This document shows positions 36,101 through 46,353 of a stretch of 64,000 nucleotides of DNA, piece after piece. Location: the NCBI GenBank assembly GCA_016490735.1, contig JAEMWC010000963.1:1-64000 (forward strand), read 5' to 3'. The position numbers and the translations under genes are program-made. The DNA comes from Pachyseris speciosa. Lineage: Eukaryota; Cnidaria; Anthozoa; Scleractinia; Pachyseridae. The first letter of the stretch is position 1; every line of letters starts with the position of its first letter. Below the pieces are notes generated by a model, which made no database searches, was not told the origin of the DNA, and saw only the letters and a program-made list of their open reading frames with translations.

Positions 36101-37177
36101 AGGTAACACAACACTTAGCTACATGTATCTTTCAGCTAAACAGCTAAATTTATCAGAGTATGAAATGAATTACCCCTATCACCCAATAACAAAAATAAAG
36201 TAATATTAAAATATGAGACTGTGTACAATTCCTTAAAACCTTGACCACAGGTAGATGTTATAGTATATCACACTCAGCCCTCAAATGGGTCACTCAGTTT
36301 TAAGAGGCCTTCAAAGGGGTGGTTGGGTGTCGCCTTGTTGCTCATTTATGACTCTGTCTCTTTCTTGTTTTGTTGGGGACAAATGTTGCTGTCACCAAGA
36401 AAACAAAGAGGAATGGAGAGTCAATTGTTGTGGTTGCAAACAGTCGCACGTTTTCTGCCAATTTCTGTTGGCAGTGTTTTGGGAGAAGATTGTTGCCTGC
36501 TTTTGGAGCCATGCTGCTTGCCGCTTCTATCCCCTTGGAAGGCCTCTTTTAACTTGGGAGATGTTGAATCTTTTTGTTAGCCTTTGATTTACCATTACCT
36601 GTTTTACTTGGTTACAAATGCAACCTTAGTGTCAACAGCAACAATGAGCTCAGGTAAAAGAGCACAAGCTAAGCACTATAACATAAACTTATCAGCTTGA
36701 ATTTTTCTAAACAACAAACAGTAATTGAAATTCATCAAATGAATACGAACTGAATTTACTTGTACCAGACAGGTAGAAAAGGCAGTTGTTTTTAAATGAA
36801 AGAATTGTGTACACAATGCAACGCTGGTACACTTCCTCTAGACCTGTTTACATCGGGGAAACTGGTATTCAAAAAAGTTACTGTGTTTGGTCGCTTTGAA
36901 TCACATGTTTGTATGAACATGTTGAATGCTTTTGATCACAACCTAAAATTAAATTAATCTACCATATGGATTTTGTTTGCTTATAGCTGCTACCCTCATT
37001 TTAATTTATTTTGGTTTGACATACACAGCTTTGTGGGTTCGTTTGGTTTGCATTATTTGAATGGAGATGTTGAAGATTTAATTCCTTTTAATTCCAGTTT
37101 TTGAATGAACATGTCTATTTTCTATTGCCTGTTTAGAGTTGCAACCTTGCCTGTACCACAGCAAACATCAAGCACAT
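30121..37177 (+). CDS. array of small Thr/Ser-rich exons (mucin-like segment of a larger gene)
   Basis: Repeated exon units, each with acceptor AG, phase 1 at both ends and donor GTA: 30121-30156, 30563-30616, 32172-32207, 32327-32362, 35835-35870 and 36067-36102. Five are 36 bp and one is 54 bp. The consensus starts TTGCAACCTC and ends AGCACAG; with the split Val codon each gives about VATSATTTxxST. A seventh copy (36618-36653) has AA where the acceptor AG should be. An eighth (37139-37177) uses a shifted donor. Flanking intron sequence is also similar between units, so whole exon-intron units were duplicated. Such sequence would be an O-glycosylated stalk in a secreted or membrane protein. 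The 5' start is not found. The phase fits the exon at 50062-50139, so this may be the front of the gene at 50-57 kb. Confidence 0.6.
30672..30966 (+). repeat. tRNA-derived SINE
   Basis: A box TGGCGCAGTGGTGAGAGCGC, B box GGTTCGATTCC near 30719, a body with GTTGGTTCTCTACTCTGCTC, the tail CCCCAATTAGTAGAGCATCT and terminal (ATT)n. It lies within an intron of the mini-exon array. Partial copies occur at 6.70-6.86 and 47.31-47.50 kb. Confidence 0.8.
31590..31676. repeat. short degenerate repeat of ATAAGCCCCT words
   Basis: ATAAGCCCCTCTGG, ATAAGCCCCTCAAAA and ATATAAGCCCTCAC recur within 90 bp. It is non-coding. The surrounding 31.0-32.1 kb holds no recognised exon. Confidence 0.4.
32895..34962 (-). 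mobile_element. 5'-inverted (twin-primed) LINE insertion with 13-bp target duplication
   Basis: The target duplication GTAAAAATAGGTT lies at 32895-32907 and 34950-34962. The minus-strand part (about 34330 to 32908) reads [12 protein letters not shown], the RT thumb with [13 protein letters not shown] and a terminal [15 protein letters not shown], and ends in A-rich sequence (T-rich on plus). The plus-strand part (34790-34930) reads [10 protein letters not shown] and [20 protein letters not shown], the RT region that should precede LFADD. The RT is therefore cut just before the FADD motif and its 5' part is inverted, the usual twin-priming outcome. A MITE (34385-34779) sits at the inversion point. 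Stops and frame changes show the copy is inactive. Confidence 0.75.
34385..34779. repeat. 395-bp MITE with about 180-bp near-perfect inverted arms
   Basis: It starts AATTGAAGGGCTCGGAGCAT and ends with the complement ATGCACCGAGGCCTTCAATT. The arms match almost to the centre, including TGGATTCTGGATGAATCAGT and its partner, leaving a spacer of about 40 bp. The termini relate it to the MITE pair at 39.35 and 41.64 kb. Confidence 0.85.
36294..36564. repeat. MITE with about 28-bp inverted ends
   Basis: TTTTAAGAGGCCTTCAAAGG at left pairs with CCTTGGAAGGCCTCTTTTAA at right. Three long open frames across it are chance products. Confidence 0.65.
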
Positions 37178-37754
37178 GTAATTTCCTTTGTAGCTTCAGA
37201 AGTACCGATGAAAAAAAAAAAGGTTCGGTGGAATGATGCCTTATTATTAATACACTTACTGGGGAAAATTGAAAAGGTTATAATTTATCTGACTCTAATG
37301 CTAGTCACTCATTAATTTGCTTGTTGAAAGTGCACACATGGACATCATGGTCATACTTTTGAGCATTCGTGGTGATCACAGTTGTAAACAGTTCTGCAGA
37401 TGAATCTGGAGGTAGATTAAAAATTAAATCAGCCATTAATTAAAATTACCATACAGTTATCCGAATTCAATACAAGAAAGGGGAATATCAAATAAATACT
37501 GTACATAAATTATGTAAACTGCCATTAAATTTGTATATCGACTGCACCACCAATAATGAAATACACACTTTGTTGTTATACTTAATATATATCCCTTAAA
37601 CTCATGTTACTGCCCAATTTGTCACTGTTCACTTCCTGGCTGTTTCCTAATGCTTGTTTCCCTGTTTCTCGCCTCTTTCCATTGTGGTTGTGGTCTTGAT
37701 AAATAAACATAAAGACAAAAATTCATTTCTTTCCAAACATGTCAAAATTATGCA

Positions 37755-38010
37755 GCCCTTCCTGTGCAAAAAACAGGCCTGCCTGGGCCAGCCCAATCTG
37801 GCCAGCCTGGGCCGGCCCAAAATTAACATTTTTCAAAAATGCTTAATATGCAGAAAAATGCTAATGCCGAAAAATGCTAATGAGTGGCTGGTCTGGGCCG
37901 GCCCAGGCCAGTCCTCATCACTAAAAAACTGGCTTGATATCTGGCCAGCCCAGGCTGGCCTTGCCAAGACCGGCCACTGGCCATTTTATGACCTTCAGCT
38001 ATTTTGGGGG
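37755..38010. repeat. MITE-like element of GGCCAGCC words
   Basis: TGCAAAAAACAGGCCTGCCT leads into dense GGCCAGCCTGGGCC words in both orientations, a gap with ATGCTAATG repeats, and more GGCCAGCC words. It is related to 49.61-49.84 kb in inverted orientation. Confidence 0.65.
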
Positions 38011-38396
38011 CTACTCTTCCTGGAGCAAGCTCAGTGGGGCAGCCGTAAAACACAGAATCCGGAATCCTAAATTTGGAAACTATAATCAAAAAAAAGGAAA
38101 AACTTGATTTCACAAAAGGCAAAATTGCCTTACATTACTGAAATCTTTTGAAGAGTTTTGGTTGTAGACTTATTGTAGCTAGTCACTAAGTCATCTGTAC
38201 TGAGTTGTAAACGTCATCTGAGTGACTAAAAAGTTTTAACTTTTTTCTACATGGAGTCTTTCCTTTTCAAAATCAGCATAGGAACAATGATTTGTCATTA
38301 GTGGCTAATAATAACTCACATACAAAATTCGTGTGTAACACACCGACGGATCGAAACGATCACACACATACAGGACAATTTTATTTTATGGTAATG

Positions 38397-38755
38397 TTTA
38401 CACTAGGGAAAAAGTCAACTTAGGAATATTTCAAGTCAAGTAATTTTTTTGATATTTCAAGTAAAGTTTTCAGATTTAACGCTTCACACACAAGTAACAG
38501 TTTTCCTTCAACATATAACTTAAGTTATATGATTATAGATTGACTTACAGGCTTTGCCCGCCTCAAAGCTCAAGAAACCACAAGTTTCAAGTCACTTGAA
38601 ACTTTCTTGAATCATTTCAATTTTCCGACTAGAATGAGTTCCAAAGTAAAGTGACTTAAGATTTTGCTTAAGCCTTCACACACATACATGTATTTCGGAA
38701 AAGTAAAACTTTAGCAGCTCCTTATAAGTCTTACTTAACAGCCTAGTGTAAAGAC
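38397..38755. repeat. MITE of TTCAAGT/ACTTGAA words with TTACACTAGG ends
   Basis: GTTTACACTAGGG at 38397 pairs with CCTAGTGTAAAG at about 38743. The interior is rich in CAAGT/ACTTG words of both orientations. Confidence 0.6.
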
Positions 38756-39346
38756 TACCATACAAATTTCTAACGCCTGAAATATTATAGACGTAAATAA
38801 CTGAAATCAAAATACGTTCTCTGGTTAAAAAGATTAAAACACATAAGCTTTTGGTTATCAGTTTATAGCCTTTAACGAATGAAAAATGTAACACGCGAAC
38901 AGAAATATATACGAAAAAGGTGCAAAAATTTTTTGAGAATAAAAACACAAAAAGAAGTGTGAAAAAGCTAAATATGTAAATGAGGTCTAATTACAATAAA
39001 ATGGAGTATTGCCTAGGCAATGGTTTTGAATTATCTGTGTCGACGATTTCCGTTCGCTCGCCACATTTTTCATTCGTTAAAGGCTATAGACTGATGGCCG
39101 AAAGTTTATGTTTTTATTCTTTTTAACCAGAGAACGTTTTTCATTTCACTCTGACTTATCCTGAGCACAGCTCTATTTTTAACTGAAATCAAGTTTTCTT
39201 TTTCCCGGTTATAGTTTCCGGTTTCCGATTTCTGGTTTCCGGATTCCGGATTCCATGTTTTAGGGTTGCCCAGCTCAGTGCACTAGGGACAGTTACTGGC
39301 CAAAACCCTTGGGTTAGAACTGAAAACAGACATTAGCCTCAGTCAC

Positions 39347-41861
39347 AACAATTGAAGGGCTGAGGGCATAAACTGCCTATGTGTAATTTTCGGCCGTTTT
39401 TTTAGTTCGCTTGGATTTGTCCAAATTTTTGCATGTGAACTGCATTTTGATTCAAAAACATTGTCCCGTATTTTTTTTCACCGATTTCTTTTTCGTTTTC
39501 GAGAAATAACGTATGCAAAAAAAACACCCAAAACTACACATAGGCAGTTTATGCCCTCAGCCCTTCATATGTCTGCCTTATTAACATGCATGAAGTAATG
39601 CCCAAGGGTATTCTTAATGCGCAATGTGCCTTTTTGACTCATAAACAGCCCACAAGATGCCCATCCGACTTGGAAATGGTCGACTTTTTTAAATGCAGCA
39701 CTTATTACCAGTGTTTTGCTTACTGATAGTGCTCAAGAAGCTTCCTTAGCTGGAAAACAGTGCGCAACATTCTGGGTTGACTTAAAAACAGCACTCAGCC
39801 ACCTTGGTTAACCTTAAGCCAGCGCGCGTAGATTTTGTCCGACTTGAAAACAGCACTCAAAAGATTTAGGGTTATTGTTAAGTTTAGAGTTAGGGTTAAA
39901 ATTAGGGCTAGGGTTACAGTTAGGATTAGGATTAGAGCTAGGGTTAGGGTTAGAGCTAGGGTTAGGGTTGGGTTAGGGTTAGAGCTAGGGATAGGGTTCG
40001 GCCTAGGGCATTGCAAACGTTAACGTTAAAGTAAGCGGCGTATTTTGAGTCTCGCACAGGTTTCTTGGTTTCTTGGTTCCTCCGAAATGAAAAGAGCGCA
40101 CAGGTTTCTTGGTTGATTCTTAATTCTTTCGGGAAGGCTTTGGCCGATGTAAGTAAAGTGTTGAAGAGGGTGTTTTGGTTGAAAACGGCATACAGCAGGA
40201 TCGGATTTGATTCTAACTCAGTGCTTAAAAAGCTTGCTGTCGGCTGAGAAATAGAATAAAATATTAAAGAAGGTTGTTTTTATTTGAAGATAGCTTTTGG
40301 CTACTACCAACAACTTCTGTTCGTGAGCAACACCGAAAATTTGAGTTAACGATGTTCAAGGGCAAAATTAAGAGTTAAAAGAGTAAGCTGTTTCCCGTCG
40401 GTTTCCGCTTCGAAACAGAGATTTGACTGGCGCTTCGCGTGCTTTGGTCATTATTGAAACGATTTTGAAGGGTTCATTTTCGTCGTCAAATGGAACCAGT
40501 GGAATCAAATTCGTATCACAAATCAACGTAAATGACGACAGTGAAAAAACTGGAACAAAATACTTAACTAGTTTTGTTGGCTTCAAGACGTAAATATTTG
40601 CATAAGATGTGAAATTTAATCCGTATCGTCTGATGCGTAACACAACGACTTGTTAAAATGTCTCGCGTGCAAATACGTTTTTGCTGGTGTTTATCTCGTT
40701 TGAAAATACGTTTTGCTGATGTTTACAAGCCTCCATAAAACCAAAATAACCGAGTTGATCGACGCAAAACTTATTTATATGTTGAAATTGGGCAGCATGT
40801 CTCCCTGTGTTTACATAACAACTCGACGACCGACCACGAGTAATATTTTCCACGCGCGCCCATGCAACTTTTCCCTGGATTGTTTTCAAGATAGTCATCG
40901 AAAACGGACGGACTTCTCGTCATTCTGACTTCCCTCTCTCGGATGAATTCTCCGTAATGTTTCCGAATTTTGACGAACTGTTTCACGGCTTCGATGGCCC
41001 GCGAGACAGCGCCCACTTCGGCCGCAATGAATTGTGGGAATGTTATGCCCTCCGCGTGCGAAAGACACTCTGCAAACATCAGCCAGTTTTTTGCCCCTAA
41101 CTCCAAAAACACCTCTCCTTTTCGGAAATCCTAGCACGGTAACCTTTCAGAAATCGACCAAGACTAGCAAAACCGAGCCGCTTTTGAGACGAGAGATGTT
41201 TTCAGAGTTTTTTTTCTGCCCGGCTCTTAATCTCTACTCCCAAACCGGAGAGTCAAATTCATCTCTCTCTTCATGGTTTGGCAAGCAGAGAAAACACGAC
41301 TGGCTTCTTTCAGCCGTGTTAGACTTGTGGATCTAAAGACTTCATGATGTCCTTCGATCACCGAGCGAACAGGCAAATTGACATAATTCGATTAAACCAA
41401 ACAAGCTAGCGCGCATCGAGTCGGGAGCTTCGGCAGACACGTTGCGTAAGTACCAATGTTTTAACCGCCAAAACTTTTAGTCTACGTCACACTATGGAAC
41501 AATCCTTTCTACCTATCAATCATTTCATGTCCAGTTTCAGTTTTACCCTTCAGTTACGAGCATTTGGCGCTAAGTTTTCAAATAAAGAAATAAAGAATAC
41601 CCTTGGGCATTGCTTCATGCATGTTAATAAGGCAGACATATGAAGGGCTGAGGGCATAAACTGCCTATGTGTAATTTTCGGCCGTTTTTTTAGTTCGCTT
41701 GGATTTGTCCAAATTTTTGCATGTGAACTGCATTTTGATTCAAAAACATTGTCCCGTATTTTTTTTCACCGATTTCTTTTTCGTTTTCGAGAAATAACGT
41801 ATGCAAAAAAACACCCAAAACTACACATAGGCAGTTTATGCCCTCAGCCCTTCAATTGTAC
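39347..41861. mobile_element. 2.5-kb composite with about 270-bp inverted arms
   Basis: The left arm is a MITE (39350-39567; ends GAAGGGCTGAGGGCATAAAC) followed by CATATGTCTGCCTTATTAAC...GGGTATTCTT to 39622. The right arm (about 41592-41860) is its inverted copy, AAGAATACCCTTGGGC... followed by the same MITE. The 2-kb centre holds the telomere-like tract and a minus-strand open region around 40771-41112 (LGAKNWLMFAECLSHAEGIT) that I do not recognise. It could be a larger transposon with MITE-like ends or a local inverted duplication. Confidence 0.6.
39860..40012. repeat. degenerate telomere-like (TTAGGG)n tract
   Basis: About 20 units of TTAGGG and variants (GCTAGGG, TTAGGATTAGGA) run on the plus strand over 150 bp. 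The divergence indicates an old interstitial tract rather than a chromosome end. Confidence 0.8.
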
Positions 41862-41871
41862 TTTTTATTGC

Positions 41872-43590
41872 TAAAGTATGGTGGCCCAGCATTATCATAG
41901 TAAAATATGTAAGTTTTGGGGGAGAAAAGAGTAAAAAATGGAAAGAAACGACAAATATAAGCAGATCAAAATCAAAAAAAAAAAAAAAAAGGCGAGAAAA
42001 ATAATATTGTAATAAAAATTAATAATATAAAGTAAAAAAATATTTGTTGACAAATTAAGAAGTAAAAAAAAAAAAAAAAAAGAAAAGAAAGAAAAATAAT
42101 TTAAGCACTAAAAATATTTTGAAAAAAATATCCAAACAAAAAAAAGAAAGAAAAAAGAAGAAAAATCATTGTCAAAAAACAACATTGAAAATCAACATCG
42201 AAAATTAACATTAAAAATCAACATTGAAAATCAACATCGAAAATCAACATTAAAAATCAACATTGAAAATCAACATTGAAAATCAACATTAGAAATCGAA
42301 AAAAAAAATGGAAAAAAACAAAAAAAAAAACAACGTTATTTCCACGTGGCCTGTTGTTATCATAGACCAGGATGCTCTGCACTGGCACGCATATTTGACC
42401 TTTTTGGGGCTCCTGTGGTCTGACGTCAAATGAGGCCATGTCCTGTTGTTTGTATGAAGTGTGAAGTTTGAACACTTCAGCTGAGGCTTCCCTTCTTCTG
42501 GCGGATTTCGAAAACTTACATATTTTACTATGATAATGCTGGGCCACAACGTGGCCTGTCGTTATCATAGATCAGCATGCTTTGCACGCATATTTAATAT
42601 ATAGTTCATCCATCTGAGAGGTGATTAGAAGCTCCTGATGGGCCTTTGTTGGACACCAGCACATCGCACGAGCCCACTGGATAGCCAAAGTGTTCCGCGC
42701 AAGCAATCTTCACGTTTTCAAGCGTTAAATCATCGCTGGAAAACTCGACGAATTCTCTCGGTTGTACCGGGCGAAACATTTGCTAGTTGTTAGGTTCTGC
42801 TGTCAACCTTTGCACGATGATGTCGCTTGCAGCCGTTCCTTTAGCATCTTTGCGAGGTCGTGTTGTTTGCTGTGTTCTTTTGTTTGACATTTTTTCTTGA
42901 AGGGGCTTCCAAACTTGGTTCATTTTTGGGGGCATGGTGGATCAAAGACCTATAACTTTCCAACAGCACCCCTAATGGATCGAAATCCACCAGAAGAAGG
43001 AAAGCGTCAGCTGAAGTGTTCAAACTTCACACTTCATACAAACAACAGGACACGTCACGTCCTCATTTGAGGTCAGACCATAGGAGACCAAAAAAGGTCA
43101 AATATGCGTGCCAGTGCAGAGCATCCTGGTCTATGATAACAACAGGCCACGTGGAAATAAGGTTTTTTTTTTCCTTTTTTTTTTTTCGATTTCTAATGTT
43201 GATTTTTAATGTTGATTTTTAATGTTGATTTTCAATGTTGATTTTCAATGTTGATTTTCGATGTTAATTTTCGATGTTGATTTTCAATGTTGTTTTTTGA
43301 CAATGATTTTTCTTCTTTTTTCTTTCTTTTTTTTTGGATATTTTTTTCAAAATATTTTTAGTGCTTAAATTATTTTTCTTTCTTTTCTTTTTTTTTTTTT
43401 TTACTTTTTAATTTGTCAAGAAATATTTTTTTACTTTATATTATTAATTTTTATTACAATATTATTTTTCTCGCCTTTTTTTTTTTTTTGATTTTGATTG
43501 CTTATATTTGTCGTTTCTTTCCATTTTCTACTCTTTTCTCCCCCAAAACTTACATATTTTACTATGATAATGCTGGGCCACCATACTAAA
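41872..43590. mobile_element. 1.7-kb foldback element with tandem 12-bp repeats in both arms
   Basis: The left arm (from about 41876: GTGGCCCAGCATTATCATAG) reads through A-rich sequence, tandem AAAATCAACATT units (42170-42300), then CCACGTGGCCTGTTGTTATC to about 42476. The right arm (43013-43585) is its inverted counterpart, with units read as AATGTTGATTTT. The spacer is about 535 bp. The 37-bp terminal motif also occurs inverted inside, at 42510-42548, so the left half looks like a complete element and the right half like an inverted partial copy. No coding sequence was recognised. Confidence 0.75.
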
Positions 43591-44332
43591 GTGCTTCTAA
43601 CAAAACACGACATTTAAAACAATCATAAAGTGCTGAGCAGCAATTCTGGGAACCGGCTTAAACCAATCTTCTAAAGCTTTACAAGGATTCTCAAGGTTTT
43701 GATTCAGTCGAAATAAGTCAAAGAATGGTTCAAAGTGTTCGAAGTCTAAGGGAACACTCTTTGCATAGTGGAAAAGGTGACTGCCATTTTTCAAAGGAAT
43801 TCCACGCAAAGGTTATTATTAATGTCAGTGATGCTCAAATGATCAGTCGATATAATTTAACTTCATTGACAGAAACTTGTTGCAATCGAAAGATCTGATT
43901 TAAAGAAATCAAACGATGCCTTCGAGTTTGAAAGACGTGATGAACAAACGATTCAGGAATTCTGACTTCTAGTACTTCAAATCACACGCAAATGAACATA
44001 TGCTTAGAACTTTAGCCGTTCAGAACTAAAGAACAATGAGGCAAAGATACAAAACAGAAGATAAAGAATCGGAAATGAAAAATTCGAACTTCTGACGAGC
44101 GATGATGAGTCGAGTTATCTGTGATCCAAACAATGCATTTCAACATCTAACCTTTCACTCTAGACAGCCTGGGACATTTTGTGGCTTATGAGCTATATGC
44201 CTGTCCGTTTTCTTTACTTCATCTGATGTGTTTTAGTCGTAAAATCCTGGGGAATCGAACCTTTTAGCAGTATAATGCAGTCGAGTCCATAAAACTCCTC
44301 AGAAGATAAAATCACACTTTCGCATTGTTTTC

Positions 44333-44403
44333 CAATCTCGTTCCCAGAGCCCACGTGTCTTTTGGCCAGCGCCAAGACACGGAGCTCTGGAATAATCCAT
44401 TTT
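44333..44403 (+). repeat. left terminal inverted repeat, 71 bp
   Basis: Identical to the reverse complement of 48029-48099, with an internal hairpin around GGCCAGCGCC. The preceding 44324-44332 (ATTGTTTTC) is the target duplication. Confidence 0.92.
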
Positions 44404-44472
44404 TTTGAATTTTTTCATTGGCTAGAAGTTCGAGCATGGGCAGTTGAGCCGGAAGTTTCTTCGTAAACAAAT

Positions 44473-44886
44473 ATGGCGGAGCAATTGGCGGGGAATACTC
44501 CTGTCAAGGTTTTATCGAAAGCTTCAGATCGCCGGTACGTTTACAAATACTGCAATTCAACCTTTTCGAGTCGTCCGATTAATTTGTTTGGAGAAAATTC
44601 AAAGAAAGAAAACCTTTCAATAATTTTTGAGAATGTAACAGGTCTAGCTTTCACGGAGGACGATGGGTTTCTAAAACAAATTTGCGCAGCTTGTCACTTT
44701 TCAAACGTCATTAAGGATAACGAGAGGAAAGAAGGCGACAGAAAGTGCGTCCATCCAGAATCAGCGAGAAGCCAAACAAGGAAAAAGCGACGGAGGAGAA
44801 CGCGCGTCTGTAGTCCGGCAAAGCCTCGCCAAAACGTGGAAGTGAGGATCTTGCCAGAGTCAATAAGAAAACCTCAACCTCCCTAG
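44473..44886 (+). CDS. zinc-finger (ZAD-like) protein encoded by the TIR element
   Basis: A complete 137-codon ORF from ATG (GCGGAGCA context) to TAG, with AATAAA-type signals just after the stop (near 44889 and 44997). The pattern is a first Cys at 27, FGENSKKENLSIIFENVTGL, EDDGF, then CAAC at 71-74, which resembles the ZAD-like zinc-binding N-terminal modules of transposon-associated proteins in cnidarians. The first pair lacks one Cys (Tyr24 where CxxC is expected), so metal binding may be impaired. The C-terminal third is strongly basic (RKKRRRRTR near 103-111), suggesting nuclear location or DNA binding. The function within the element is inferred only; it could recognise the TIRs. Confidence 0.6.
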   Translation: MAEQLAGNTPVKVLSKASDRRYVYKYCNSTFSSRPINLFGENSKKENLSIIFENVTGLAFTEDDGFLKQICAACHFSNVIKDNERKEGDRKCVHPESARSQTRKKRRRRTRVCSPAKPRQNVEVRILPESIRKPQPP

Positions 44887-45061
44887 CAAAATAAAGGAAT
44901 GTTGATTTTGGCAAAGACTGCATTGGCTGCGCAATAGTGAGGTTTGTTCATTGTTTTGGTGTTCGTGATTGTACACGTCTGAAAACTAAGGAACTGGAAT
45001 AAAACGATTTACGTTCATGCATTGTTCTGATGGTTGAGTTAAATATTTTGCTGACTGATAT

Positions 45062-45376
45062 GTTAAGCCGCGGCTACACGAGCGATTTTTCGCTTGCGAT
45101 GGTGATGCGATTTTTTGTAAAATTGTCGCGTCGCGGGCGTGCGATGAAAATCACCCGTGTAGCCACCCTCGCACAGGTGATGCGACAGCTCAAAAAATCG
45201 CAGAAAAAGAATCGCGAAAAGTTAAACTCATTCAATTTCTCGCGATTTTTTTCTTGCGACGTTCAAGGGTGGCTACACTTGCGATTTTCATCGCGCGCTG
45301 GTGACGCGACAAAATTGAAAAAATCGCATCACCGGCGCGAGCGAAAAATCGCTCGTGTAGCCGCGGCTTTAATGCT
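45062..45376. repeat. nested MITE of GCGATTTTTCGC words
   Basis: AGCCGCGGCTACACGAGCGA at left and its complement ending GTAGCCGCGGCT at right are flanked by TTA on both sides, a possible 3-bp target duplication. The interior is built of GCGATTTTT/AAAAATCGC and GTGATGCG words in both orientations. It is inserted within the TIR element. Confidence 0.8.
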
Positions 45377-45424
45377 TAATTGGCAGAATTGGTAATTTTA
45401 AATTATGACTCTGTTTGAGGTTAT

Positions 45425-45715
45425 TAACTTGAAAAACCATATCTGGAGACTAGGAGGCTTGAACTCATGGTGTTAGTACAGTATCTTGACTACTTACCGA
45501 GAGGTTGAACCACTGACCACCTGGCTAGCCCATTGGGATGAGGCATCAGTCAGGTGAGTGGGAGGCCGCAGGTTCAAATCCCGGTTGGACAACACTTAAG
45601 GTCTTTGTAATGATGTGCAAATGTTAGGCTTTCTGATCTAGTCTTCTTAGATATAAGGATGATAATCATAAGTCCCACCCTGCAACATTTGTTCGTAAAC
45701 AACTCTGTGGGATGT
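45425..45715 (+). repeat. tRNA-derived SINE inside the TIR element
   Basis: GGCTAGCCCATTGGGATGAG with B-box-like GGTTCAAATCCC near 45571, then a body matching the 13.6-14.06 kb SINE (GGCTTTCTGATCTAGTCTTC). Confidence 0.65.
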
Positions 45716-45717
45716 GA

Positions 45718-46105
45718 TTAGGTGAACGGAAATGGGCTACAGCTTATGGTATACTTATGAACATCAGATGTTGTGAGATCTCTCTTGTCCAGAAAATGAA
45801 TGCTGTCTTGCTGGGAGTTGGTAGTGCTACCACAAAAAAGGGTTTGTGGATCTAGATCTGTCATCTGTGGGTTACAATTGAAGTATAAGTTCATACATTT
45901 TTTTAGTCTCAATGCAATGGGGGCATCTCACAAAATTAACTTTCCTTTTGTCATTGTCACAGTCCTGAAGTACTTTAGTATGTATACAAGCGACATAATT
46001 GGATAAAATAAAAATGCCATTATAAAGTGAACTTACGTGTGCCTTTTGCACAGACTGGTAGTTGATAAAATAATGATTGATTTTTTTGATAGCTGAAAGC
46101 GTCAA
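45718..46105 (-). pseudogene. Cys-containing coding remnant inside the TIR element, unknown
   Basis: On the minus strand one frame gives VNFVRCPHCIETKK. Another frame, after a homopolymer A run, gives CNPQMTDLDPQTLFCGSTTN and DSIHFLDKRDLTTSDVHKY to a stop at 45718. The two frames join sensibly if one base is off at the A run. The orientation matches the helicase piece. The family is not recognised; a zinc-binding segment (CPHC) is likely. Confidence 0.3.
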
Positions 46106-46353
46106 GGCATTATTAAGTTCATTGACTTACATGTAATGAGTTCATGAATGCTAGAAAATGTTGTGTTGGGTTAATTGCATAATACAGTTTTTGGAGAGTG
46201 ATGGATTTTGCGAAGCACAATTACATTGAAGTTTTCTGAATTCTGGTTTTCCATTTTTCTGGCTTTTTATGTTGTTATATTTTGCAAACATATCTCCATT
46301 AAAAATACTAAGCCAGAAACAGGAAGAAACACATTGTCTATTTTTGAATGCAG

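Noticed and set aside
36285..36587. Three nested plus-strand frames rich in Cys and Trp
   Set aside because: The segment is a MITE with inverted ends; none of the frames has splice support or a recognisable motif.
39795..40023. Repetitive open frames on both strands
   Set aside because: They come from the degenerate TTAGGG tract.
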